Shown in pieces: positions 34,516-42,290 of a stretch of DNA of 42,290 nt. How positions within the stretch are numbered: position 1 is the stretch's first letter; the number at the start of each line of letters is the position of its first letter. The translations under genes were made by a program, and so were the position numbers. The notes under the pieces are model-generated. The model was not told where the DNA came from and made no database searches. It was given only the letters and a program-made list of their open reading frames with translations. The DNA is from Clostridiales bacterium GWF2_38_85 (GTDB taxonomy: Bacteria > Bacillota > Clostridia > Oscillospirales > CAG-382), in the NCBI GenBank assembly GCA_001797275.1, contig MGOY01000043.1:51290-93579 (forward strand), written 5' to 3'.

Positions 34516-35188
34516 ATGATATCGATCATCACTACCTTACCAAAAATCGAGTTTAAGAAAGAAGATTTAATTTTACTCAGAGTATTGAGTAAAATTCCTT
34601 TACCTATTCAAAGGCACGATATGCAAAGGCGTCCCGTTTTTAGGGTGCAGCTATTCAGGGCAGGTTCTGTCTTATACAAAAATGCTGGGGCAACTCCAAG
34701 ATACGGGCAATACAACTACCTTAGCCCATTATCTTGAATTATTGTCGGGAGCCGGACTCCTTGATGGACTACAAAAGTTTGCACAACAACCCATAAGGCA
34801 ACGGGGCACCAGTCCTAAATTTGCAGTGTTCAACACTGCACTTATGTCCGCCCAAAGCAATAAAAGCTTTAGAGAGGCAAAAGAAGACCATGCGTTTTGG
34901 GGCAGGCTTATAGAATCCATGATTGGCGCACACTTATTAAACAGTATCCGAGGAACACAGATCAAACTTTTTTATTGGCACGAAGGTGATAAGGAAGTTG
35001 ATTTTATCCTAAGCCATGGCCACAATGTAACCGCTATCGAAGTTAAGAGTGGCACCGAAAGCTTTAACCGCTCAGGAATGGATCTCTTTATTAAACAATT
35101 TAAACCCAATCGCGTTTTACTTGTTGGAGGTCAGGGCATCCCCCTTGAGGAATTTCTCAGCACACCAATTGCACATTTTGTATCGTAA
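34516..35188 (+). pseudogene. Truncated DUF4143 ATPase gene
   Basis: The 3' part of an AAA/P-loop ATPase with a C-terminal DUF4143 domain. The frame with LGCSYSGQVLSYTKMLGQL (from about 34636) continues into GNTTTLAHYLELLSGAGLL and LQKF, then the nuclease-like KEVDFILSHGHNVTAIEVKSG and the stop at 35186-35188. Upstream, RRPVF lies in another frame (34622 region), with a likely frameshift in a run of T near 34637. The whole P-loop half (Walker A and B) is absent. The shortest intact ATG-initiated frame (34682) makes 168 residues without ATPase motifs. DUF4143 proteins are often found in accessory DNA. Confidence 0.75.
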
Positions 35189-35238
35189 GGATCACTAAAA
35201 CTACATCTTCACACTACCCAGATTCCCCGATTCATATT

Positions 35239-35982
35239 TCATCCCAAAGAAGAACCTTTAAGCACATAGGATACACGCAGATTAAGGCCTTTTGACTTCA
35301 GCTTCCTAATCTCAATAAATCCCACCTCAGCAGAAGAAGCCACATGAGTTCCACCGCAAGGGCAGGTCGCCAACGTTCCAATGCTCACTACACGAATTGG
35401 CTTACCTTCAGGAAGATATGTGGGCACGTGAATACAGATTGCATCAAGCTCTTCCCGCTTTGCCATACGATAAGTCACGGGAATATTTTCCTCAACTAAC
35501 CGATTCACTTCCTGCTGCAACCGTGGCTGCAGAGCAGCACATTCATCTGATGTAAATGATCCCTCATACTCAACATAGGGGTTATCAGGAAAATGGTACC
35601 CCTTTGCAGAAGGAAGATGCAAGTCAAGACGTTCCATAGCCACATCAATAAGATGTCCAGCGGTATGCAGCTTACTCAAAAACTCTCGCCGTTTAACATC
35701 AACAAAAAGTTCAACCCGATTACCAGCCTCTAAAACTCCATCAGCATATTCGCCACTATGGTTGACAATGCCATCTACAAAGCGAACATCCGTCACCGCA
35801 AATCGCCCATTAGGACCAACAATTTCACCGTGGTCAGCAGGTTGCCCACCACCCTGAGGATAAAAAATAGTCTGATCAAGCACAACAGCCTGGATTCCAT
35901 CCCGCAGCACAACCTCAAGAATCGTAGCAAAACCGGTAAAACAAAAATTATCTTCTAAATATAAAAGCTTGGTTGGAATCAT
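35239..35982 (-). CDS. alaX: Alanyl-tRNA editing protein AlaX
   Basis: A stand-alone editing enzyme that hydrolyses Ser- or Gly-mischarged tRNA-Ala, preventing mistranslation. At 247 residues it is the long AlaX type (AlaX-M). The zinc site is complete: His106 and His110 in HTAGH, and Cys207 and His213 in CPCGGTH. YPQGGGQPADHG (41-52) is the conserved N-terminal motif of AlaX and AlaRS editing domains. A site AAGGAAGG precedes the start. It is the last gene of an operon on the minus strand, 15 bases after the PHP phosphatase. Confidence 0.93.
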   Translation of the reverse strand: MIPTKLLYLEDNFCFTGFATILEVVLRDGIQAVVLDQTIFYPQGGGQPADHGEIVGPNGRFAVTDVRFVDGIVNHSGEYADGVLEAGNRVELFVDVKRREFLSKLHTAGHLIDVAMERLDLHLPSAKGYHFPDNPYVEYEGSFTSDECAALQPRLQQEVNRLVEENIPVTYRMAKREELDAICIHVPTYLPEGKPIRVVSIGTLATCPCGGTHVASSAEVGFIEIRKLKSKGLNLRVSYVLKGSSLG

Positions 35983-35997
35983 ACGTTTATCCTTCCT

Positions 35998-36804
35998 TCA
36001 AATATCCAGTGAAATAAATACGGGCTTACGTTGAACAAAAAACGCCACCTGCCTAAAGCCACTGTCACGCGCCACAGCAGCAGCGCGTTCAAACGCAAAG
36101 CCTACATGCTTAACCATATGACCGTCAGAACCTAGCGTGATAATCTCGCCACCCAACTCACAAAATCGCCGCAGTATAAAGTCAGCCGGCAACGTTTCAC
36201 CTAGCATCACATGCCGATACCCCGACGTATTAATTTCAAGCCCCTTGCCCTTTGCCACCAATTGTTCAAGAATAGCGTCTATGCGCTCATTGCATCCCGC
36301 AACTTCCCGGAACGTATGACGAGATGGAAGATATCTCAAAACATATCCAATGTGGCCAATCACATCAAAATTATCAAACTCTGTAACGGATCGATAAATG
36401 GCATCTAGGTAAGCCTGGCACGCTTCAATTGGAGAATGTTTTTCATGAAACCGTGGGTCACAACAATCCAACCGATCGGTTCCATGTGTCGACAGAATAA
36501 CGAAATCAAAGGGATAAGATTCCACAAACTCCTTCATCCTACCGATCACCTGCGATTGGAATCCTAACTCAACGCCCTCAGAGATATGTAATTCGCTCCC
36601 ATACTGCTCCCGCGCCAGAGTAATTGCATCCTTGCGTGCAATAGGATCAAATGAGAGATCTGGATGAGAAAGCATATCAAAATCGACATGGTCGGTGAAA
36701 ATAAGTCCGTGCAACTGATGTTGCTTAGCACTTTCACACGCTTCAAAAACCGTCTGCTTCCCATCAGGAGAAAAACTAGAATGAACATGACAATCTACAA
36801 ACAT
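35998..36804 (-). CDS. hisK: HisK-like PHP-domain histidinol-phosphatase family protein
   Basis: Metal-dependent phosphoesterase of the PHP superfamily, HisJ/HisK type. Motifs are DCHVHSSFSPDG (motif I, metal ligands), IFTDHVDF (motif II), GVELGFQ (Glu ligand), LSTHGT and IGHIGYVLRYLP, and SDGHM near the C terminus. The 268-residue length fits. The classical job is dephosphorylating histidinol phosphate in histidine synthesis, yet no other his gene is in the window, so another phosphoester may be the substrate. It is the middle gene of a tight operon (gaps 12 and 15 bases) and has GAGGGA upstream. Confidence 0.85.
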   Translation of the reverse strand: MFVDCHVHSSFSPDGKQTVFEACESAKQHQLHGLIFTDHVDFDMLSHPDLSFDPIARKDAITLAREQYGSELHISEGVELGFQSQVIGRMKEFVESYPFDFVILSTHGTDRLDCCDPRFHEKHSPIEACQAYLDAIYRSVTEFDNFDVIGHIGYVLRYLPSRHTFREVAGCNERIDAILEQLVAKGKGLEINTSGYRHVMLGETLPADFILRRFCELGGEIITLGSDGHMVKHVGFAFERAAAVARDSGFRQVAFFVQRKPVFISLDI

Positions 36805-36816
36805 AGCATTTCCCTC

Positions 36817-37131
36817 TTATGACTTCAGGTAAATAGCTTCAGTTAAATGTGAGCGCACAAAGGTAAAACGCGGCACCTGCCGCCCCTCCCGATCAATTTC
36901 TTCTAAAAACATCTTCAAAGGACGCACCCACACACCAAAATCACCATAAAGCGCCTGGTACACCACCATCTCTTCCAAAGTCTCAGAGTGCCGTGCAACA
37001 CTAATAACCTGATACAACTTACCTTTGTAATGCCTATAAATGCCTAATTCAAGTGCGGATGCCATCCTACAACCCCCCATAAAAGCCAAGGCTAGCATTA
37101 GCAGCTGAACCTTTAACGAAAACTTAAACAT
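36817..37131 (-). CDS. DUF1653 protein with an exported N terminus
   Basis: The C-terminal about 65 residues match DUF1653: [35 protein letters not shown] and [16 protein letters not shown]. The family is normally a short cytoplasmic domain. Here it follows a hydrophobic N terminus (about 4-25, [20 protein letters not shown]) with a cysteine in FMGGC that could be a lipobox, so it may be a lipoprotein or secreted. A longer frame opens at 37161, but GGGGAG directs the ATG at 37131. It is the first gene of the hisK-like/alaX operon. Function unknown. Confidence 0.85.
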   Translation of the reverse strand: MFKFSLKVQLLMLALAFMGGCRMASALELGIYRHYKGKLYQVISVARHSETLEEMVVYQALYGDFGVWVRPLKMFLEEIDREGRQVPRFTFVRSHLTEAIYLKS

Positions 37132-37276
37132 AAAACTCCCCTTTAAATTCCACATTTCCAACTAAAAAAAGACCCCAAACTTGCGCCTCCTACCACAAGC
37201 TTAGAGTCTAAAATTCTTTAGTCCACGTCAAACCAAAATTAAAAATCCGCAAAAAACTAAAGGTCTTAAAAACAAC

Positions 37277-37304
37277 TTGTCTAATTTGAAATAATTGCTA
37301 TAAT
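37277..37304 (+). promoter_or_regulatory. Candidate promoter for the 37427 ankyrin gene
   Basis: TTGTCT is followed after 16 bases by a perfect TATAAT (37299-37304). The start codon is about 120 bases further on. The spacer 37132-37426 otherwise shows no gene. Confidence 0.55.
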
Positions 37305-37426
37305 TAATAACAGTCAGTCTTAAACAATATTTTACTAATATAGATCAAATATAAAAAGGAAAATAAAGCACTCATTAAAATTGAATACAAAAATAAAAAT
37401 GATAAACCTATTAAGAAAGTCACACG

Positions 37427-38902
37427 ATGAAAACCATACAAATCATATTTGTTTCACTCGCCCTAATTGCAGTCTCGGCCTCTACAATTGAAGCGGGAAT
37501 ACTCCATGATCTTATTGAGAAAAATAAAGGCAATGAAATCAAGGAGCTATTATTAAACAAAGAAAACTCAAAATTGCTTGAAGAAATCGATGAAGATGAG
37601 CGCACGGGCCTATTTTTAGCCTGTGAAAAAAATTTTTCAGACATAGCGCAAACACTTATTGAAGCAGGAGCCAATGTCAACACACCAAACGACATCAAAG
37701 CAACCCCTCTACACTGGGCGTGTTATCACAATAACCTTGAAATCATGAAAGCACTCATCAATAAAGGCGCTCTTATTGACGCTCAAACCAAGATTTTTAG
37801 GAGAAAAAATTTTAGAGTATTGCACTTTCCTAATACACTCATATTTGGCTCTAGCCCTACCAGGACGCCCCAAGAGAAAAAGTTGTACGATTTTAACTGT
37901 TCTACACAACTAGAAGGCATAACACCTCTCCACTGGGCATGTAAAGCCGATCTGTTTGATATTATAAAATTCCTAGTTCTACACGGTGCCAATCAAAATC
38001 TGCAAAACAATTGTGGTGATACGGCTCTTAGTGTCTTAGTTCAGCAAAAAAATAGTTCTCTAAAATCTGTTAATTTTCTAATTAGACATGAACCACAAAT
38101 TAATCATCAGGATCTTAACAATCGTACAACCTTACACTGGGCATGCAACACAGAAAATCCTGATACAAAACAGGATGGCAGACTCGAGAAGATACAAGCC
38201 TTGATCAAGGCAGGAGCTGAATTAAATACTCTAGACGATGACCAAGAAACGCCTCTTACCATCGCATGCAAAAACAATAATCTAAACACTGAAATTGTAA
38301 AACTGCTCATTCAAAAAGGCGCTGTCTCAACCCTCAAAAACTATGTCCAAAAAACTGCTCTTGATTATATAAACACGTGGAGTAAGCCTGAACAACGCAC
38401 CAAACTATTCGAAGCGCTTTCTCAGTTAAAACCAAATATGGATAGAATTATAAGCGCCTTTGTAGGCTTTGTGCGCGAAGACCTAATTACAAAATTACAA
38501 CAAAACATTGTCCCACCGGCACTTGAAAACGATCCCTCTTATGGACCAGACGTAAAAAACCGCAAAGAGATCATCGAACTTCTACACGCTCGTATGCAAC
38601 TCTTCTTCGGTCAAAAAAAGAATATCTTCCCAAACCATATTCCAAATGATGGGCTTTCCGATGAAATGCGCCAACTGGATAAACAGTTGTTTTTAGAAAC
38701 ACTCGAGCAAATAATTAGAGAACAGTACTACATCGCACACAGGGATATGTCACCTCGCAAAGTCAATACTCTCAAAACTCTAAATCAGTTTGCAAACGCA
38801 CTAATCACGAAGTATAACGACACGAAAAAGGGTATAACAAACGATAAAAAAACATTTCCTGACTACACAAAATTTCGGGATATTGGCATCTGCTTTGAGT
38901 AA
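37427..38902 (+). CDS. Exported ankyrin-repeat protein with conserved C-terminal domain
   Basis: The 491-residue protein has a signal peptide (about 1-23, MKTIQIIFVSLALIAVSAST). Ankyrin repeats (about 55-320) include ATPLHWACYHNNLEIMKALI, GITPLHWACKADLFDIIKFL and ETPLTIACKNNNLNTEIVKL. They are interrupted by an insert of about 40 residues (about 125-165). The C-terminal about 160 residues are shared with the next ankyrin protein: QQNIVPPALENDP, IIELLHARMQLFFGQK, IFPNHIPNDGLSDEM, LFLETLEQIIREQY and FRDIGICFE. This domain I do not recognise from elsewhere. It is probably duplicated from, or with, the next gene. Confidence 0.85.
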   Translation: MKTIQIIFVSLALIAVSASTIEAGILHDLIEKNKGNEIKELLLNKENSKLLEEIDEDERTGLFLACEKNFSDIAQTLIEAGANVNTPNDIKATPLHWACYHNNLEIMKALINKGALIDAQTKIFRRKNFRVLHFPNTLIFGSSPTRTPQEKKLYDFNCSTQLEGITPLHWACKADLFDIIKFLVLHGANQNLQNNCGDTALSVLVQQKNSSLKSVNFLIRHEPQINHQDLNNRTTLHWACNTENPDTKQDGRLEKIQALIKAGAELNTLDDDQETPLTIACKNNNLNTEIVKLLIQKGAVSTLKNYVQKTALDYINTWSKPEQRTKLFEALSQLKPNMDRIISAFVGFVREDLITKLQQNIVPPALENDPSYGPDVKNRKEIIELLHARMQLFFGQKKNIFPNHIPNDGLSDEMRQLDKQLFLETLEQIIREQYYIAHRDMSPRKVNTLKTLNQFANALITKYNDTKKGITNDKKTFPDYTKFRDIGICFE

Positions 38903-38925
38903 CCCGCAATAAATTTTTTAAAAAT

Positions 38926-38982
38926 ATGCAGCAGGGCTAACTTAGACAGAATAGATTTCTATCTAAGTTAGCCCTGCTGCAT
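38926..38982. terminator. Perfect 21-bp stem between ankyrin paralogues
   Basis: The 21-base arm 38926-38946 pairs perfectly with 38962-38982 (loop of 15). The arm begins ATGCAGCAGGGC. It has no good T-tract on the plus strand and has A-rich DNA on the other side. It may be a terminator or a small inverted-repeat element. Confidence 0.5.
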
Positions 38983-39088
38983 ACATAAAAAACTCAACTT
39001 GTTTTCCGCTCAAAAAGAAGTAAACTAGCAGGGACTAGCCGTGAATACATGACAAAATTAGCGTGCCTATAGCAAAGAAAGAATCGTG

Positions 39089-40693
39089 ATGCAAACAATA
39101 AAAACAATAATTCTCTCGCTCGCCCTTTGTGCCACAGGCACTGCCACGCTGCAAGCAGGAAAGCTCCATTACCTTATAACCACAAATGATATTGACGGAA
39201 TCAACAAACTATTGGAAAACCCCAACGTCGATGTCAACGAAGAGGACGATTGCAAATTCACCCCCCTTATCTCCGCTTGTTTCGTCAATAAACCCAACAT
39301 TGAGGTCATCAAGCTTCTCATCCAAAAAGGCGCAAAGCTCAATCTTCAAGATAAATGGGGTGGCACTGCGCTTATTCGCGCCTGTGAATCCAATACAACA
39401 AAAAAACCCAACCTTGCGATCATCAAGCTTCTCATTGACAAGGGTGCAAACATAAACCTCAAAGAGACCACCTTTAACGACAGCGCCCTAACTACCATCT
39501 GTAACGCCAAATATCCCGACATTGAGGTCATCAAGCTTCTCATTGACAAAGGTGCAAATATAAATAAAAAAGGTTGTTATGAAGAAACTCCTCTCATCTC
39601 TGCGTGCAACACAAAAACACCTAATAGTGCGATTATTAAGCTTCTTATTAACAATGGCGCAGACTTAAATCTTCAAGACGAGATTGGGAATACTGCCCTT
39701 CACTGGTCCTGTTATAATAACTGCGCCTACCCTGCCGACCATCGCGCCAATACTGAAAACATTGTGTTACTCATCCAAAGGGGCGCCAAACTCAACATTC
39801 AAAGCAAAGAAGGAGACACCGCTCTTATGAAAATCTGTGCCGGATGGAGCCCCGACATAAGAATTCTCAAATTTCTCATACTAAATGGCGCAGACCTTAA
39901 CATCAAAAACAAAAAGGGTAATACGGCCCTTCTAATCGCCTGCAAGTCCTATATGACGCAGATTCCGCTTGTCAAAGAAGCTATCAAACTTCTCATCCAA
40001 AATGGTGCAAATCTCAATCTCAAGAACGAAGATGGAGAGACAGCTCTCAAACTTGAATGCCTAAAAAAAGCCCCCGATATTGAAATAGTCAAGCTTCTTA
40101 TCCAGCATGGTGCAGACCTCACCATACCAAGCTGGTATGGCAACAGCGCACTAGAGAACATCAAAGAATGGACGCCCGAACAACGGACCGAGCTTTTTGA
40201 GGCTCTTACTCCTCTCAAATCCAACATAAACAATAACATAAAAGGATTTATCGGCTATTGCCACGAAGGCATCATAGAAAAATTCCAGCAAAACATCGTC
40301 CCACCCTTGCTCGACAAAAACGACAAGCTTTATGGCTCGACCCTACAAGATGCTAAAGATATAATTGAACTTTTGCATGCTCATATAAAGCTTTCCTTCG
40401 GCCAAAAAACAAAAAACCTCTTCCCTAACCACATTCCCAACGATGGACTTTCGGTTACCATGCAGATGCTTGATAAAAAGCTATTTCTAAAAACACTTGA
40501 AAAAATCATCACAGAACAGTACTTCAGCGCACACAAAGATATGTCACTCCGCAAGATCAATACTTTTAAAATTTTAGGCAGATTTGCAAAAGCGATGAGT
40601 GAAAAACAAAAGAACAAGCGTACACGAGATGGCAGTCCATCATCCTTGTATGCCTACACAAAATTTCAAGATATTGGCATCTGCTTTAAGTAA
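39089..40693 (+). CDS. Exported ankyrin-repeat protein with conserved C-terminal domain, paralogue
   Basis: The 534-residue protein has a signal peptide (about 1-22, MQTIKTIILSLALCATGTAT). About ten ankyrin repeats are very regular in their EVIKLLIQKGAKLNLQDKWG and NIEVIKLLI-type helices (about 45-375). The C-terminal domain (about 375-534) repeats that of the 37427 protein: QQNIVPPLLDKND, FPNHIPNDGLSVTM, LFLKTLEKIITEQY and FQDIGICFK. A GTG three bases earlier is also possible; the ATG at 39089 is used. The DNA after the two stop codons is also alike (TAACCCGCAATAAA), which indicates a recent duplication reaching past the stop. Confidence 0.86.
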   Translation: MQTIKTIILSLALCATGTATLQAGKLHYLITTNDIDGINKLLENPNVDVNEEDDCKFTPLISACFVNKPNIEVIKLLIQKGAKLNLQDKWGGTALIRACESNTTKKPNLAIIKLLIDKGANINLKETTFNDSALTTICNAKYPDIEVIKLLIDKGANINKKGCYEETPLISACNTKTPNSAIIKLLINNGADLNLQDEIGNTALHWSCYNNCAYPADHRANTENIVLLIQRGAKLNIQSKEGDTALMKICAGWSPDIRILKFLILNGADLNIKNKKGNTALLIACKSYMTQIPLVKEAIKLLIQNGANLNLKNEDGETALKLECLKKAPDIEIVKLLIQHGADLTIPSWYGNSALENIKEWTPEQRTELFEALTPLKSNINNNIKGFIGYCHEGIIEKFQQNIVPPLLDKNDKLYGSTLQDAKDIIELLHAHIKLSFGQKTKNLFPNHIPNDGLSVTMQMLDKKLFLKTLEKIITEQYFSAHKDMSLRKINTFKILGRFAKAMSEKQKNKRTRDGSPSSLYAYTKFQDIGICFK

Positions 40694-40980
40694 CCCGCAA
40701 TAAAATCTTAACTAAATTCTCCGACAGATCCAGCACCCGAAAACAAACTTTCCGAATACCATCAGGGTAAATTTGAGTCGTATTTAAAACAGAGTCCAAT
40801 AGAAGCAAATCTATCTAAGCAACAGAGAGTTTTTACAAAGCATCTCAGCAGGAAGTTCATACGCCATTCCTTTGCATTCTTAAAAAGCAGCTTTGTACAT
40901 TGTTTCAAAATTATACGCCATAACTACCATAAAAAATTACCTTAAAGACAAAAAAATGCTCACAAGACTCATCCTGCCGC

Positions 40981-41472
40981 CTAACCGCTAACTCCTACAT
41001 AAACATCAAGCTCTGTATGTGAACTATCCTCTGCCCGCTCATCATAGATTTCAAAATCCGCTCTATAATTTCGCTCCCCGCCTAAAGAAGCAGACGACAA
41101 ACTCCAAACCTCTTCCCAGACTTGAATACAAACCTTAGGCATAGGACCTGGACCGTTTGTAAACTTAATGTATGACTGTGTCGGAATAGTAAATGTAATA
41201 AATCCATCAGGCAAACCACCACAAGAAGTAACTTCCTCACCAATCAAGTAGGTATAATCACCCCTATGATCACCTTCATAATCGGCATAAACACAAAACG
41301 TCTTACCCGGACTCTTACGATTAACAATCTTTTCTGATAATGATTCCCTAAAATACCTCTGAACAATAATTCCGATCTTTGACATAAAAGGATCAGACTC
41401 AGCCTTGTTGTTGGTCCGAATTGCTACCCCAACTAACTGGATCTCAGGCAACCTTATAGACTCTCGATACAT
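40981..41472 (-). CDS. GyrI-like / AraC effector-binding domain protein
   Basis: A stand-alone ligand-binding domain of the GyrI-like (AraC_E_bind) type, 163 residues. Signatures are IRLPEIQLVGVAIRTNN near the N terminus, the central YTYLIGEEVTSCGGLP, then FTIPTQSYIKFTNG, IQVWEEVW and the ending RADFEIYDER, typical of the fold. In-frame ATGs at 41508 and 41478 exist. The ATG at 41472 has GGAG 7 bases upstream, while the one at 41478 is too close to it. It has no DNA-binding domain, so it may bind a drug or small metabolite, or inhibit an enzyme as GyrI/SbmC does. It ends 287 bases from the ankyrin gene; that spacer holds nothing I recognise. Confidence 0.85.
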   Translation of the reverse strand: MYRESIRLPEIQLVGVAIRTNNKAESDPFMSKIGIIVQRYFRESLSEKIVNRKSPGKTFCVYADYEGDHRGDYTYLIGEEVTSCGGLPDGFITFTIPTQSYIKFTNGPGPMPKVCIQVWEEVWSLSSASLGGERNYRADFEIYDERAEDSSHTELDVYVGVSG

Positions 41473-41509
41473 AACCATTCTCCAACAAAAAAGTAAAAAA
41501 AAGGGCACA

Positions 41510-41539
41510 AAAAAGCCTCGAAATTAATCGAGGCTTTTT
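41510..41539. terminator. Strong bidirectional terminator after the rRNA genes
   Basis: AAAAAGCCTCGA pairs perfectly with TCGAGGCTTTTT around AATTAA. On the minus strand it ends the 23S-5S transcript; T5 follows on both strands. It lies just upstream of the GyrI-like gene. Confidence 0.9.
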
Positions 41540-41547
41540 CATTTAAA

Positions 41548-41661
41548 CCTGGCAGTACCTACTCTTCCAGTCCGTTTCCAGACAAGTACCATCGGCGCTA
41601 TAGGCTTTACTTCCGTATTCGGAATGGGAACGGGTGTTACCCTATAGCTATACCCACCAGG
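41548..41661 (-). rRNA. rrf: 5S ribosomal RNA
   Basis: A complete gene of about 114 bases on the minus strand. The RNA begins CCTGGTGGGTATAGC and ends GTACTGCCAGG, with the closing stem CCTGG/CCAGG, the conserved ACCCGTTCCCATTCCGAA and the GGAAGTAAAGCC stretch. It follows 23S rRNA after about 80 bases that hold a short stem (41671-41694) and no tRNA. The exact ends are estimated. Confidence 0.93.
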
Positions 41662-41744
41662 AAATTTTTAAAGAACAAATTTGTCTGTGTTCTTAAAACA
41701 TGCGCTGCTGTTATTAATCTAGAAACTGATTACAAAAGTTTATT

Positions 41745-42290
<546 letters not shown>

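Noticed and set aside
40694-40980. Small gene in the spacer after the last ankyrin gene
   Set aside because: Frames are short and broken, and no ribosome site or motif supports one.
41662-41744. tRNA between 23S and 5S
   Set aside because: The spacer has only a short stem and no cloverleaf or CCA-proximal features.

Overview
The window reads as a piece of chromosome from an intracellular bacterium that lives in protists. The best match I can suggest is Candidatus Dependentiae (TM6) or a similar lineage. That is an inference from gene content, not from a phylogenetic marker: many proteins begin with a Sec-type signal peptide, are built from ankyrin or leucine-rich repeats, or carry eukaryote-like enzyme folds, and there is little biosynthesis. 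The only rRNA present (5S and the 3' end of 23S, minus strand, right edge) would allow proper placement.

Layout. 1-2 kb: end of an LRR protein, an O6-alkylguanine-DNA alkyltransferase (ogt), and a secreted protein with the Cys and His boxes of a USP-type deubiquitinase. 2-12 kb: an ankyrin protein, large exported proteins of unknown function (one with a KKRK basic cluster, one with an HEMFH zinc-protease-like motif), and a DUF2975 membrane protein paired with a YozG-like HTH regulator. 12-18 kb, mostly minus strand: a RimJ/RimL-like acetyltransferase, an ankyrin protein, an adenylate kinase with an extra N-terminal membrane segment, and a 697-residue exported protein. 18.7-21.2 kb: a HepT/MntA (HEPN/MNT) toxin-antitoxin pair, a MazG-like pyrophosphohydrolase translationally close to a second acetyltransferase, and the frameshifted remains of a DUF1016 (YhcG) nuclease.

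21.3-33.3 kb holds the most striking genes: an exported LRR protein, two tandem exported proteins that look like palmitoyl-protein thioesterases (the first with three ~120-residue ankyrin-like units at its C terminus), a cyclase-family hydrolase, an alpha/beta hydrolase with a signal peptide and a C-terminal membrane anchor, and a 1439-residue exported protein combining two LRR modules with a caspase-like (clan CD) His/Cys pair. 33.4-41.5 kb: an ankyrin protein, a truncated DUF4143 ATPase, a compact housekeeping operon (DUF1653, HisK-like PHP phosphatase, AlaX editing protein), two recently duplicated ankyrin proteins sharing a ~160-residue C-terminal domain, and a GyrI-like ligand-binding protein. 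The right end is 23S-5S rRNA followed by a strong terminator.

Taken together, the exported genes encode proteins that could remove ubiquitin, remove palmitate, cut proteins and bind host proteins through repeats. I read this as a host-manipulation repertoire. The functions rest on motif recognition by eye and have not been tested by any search.
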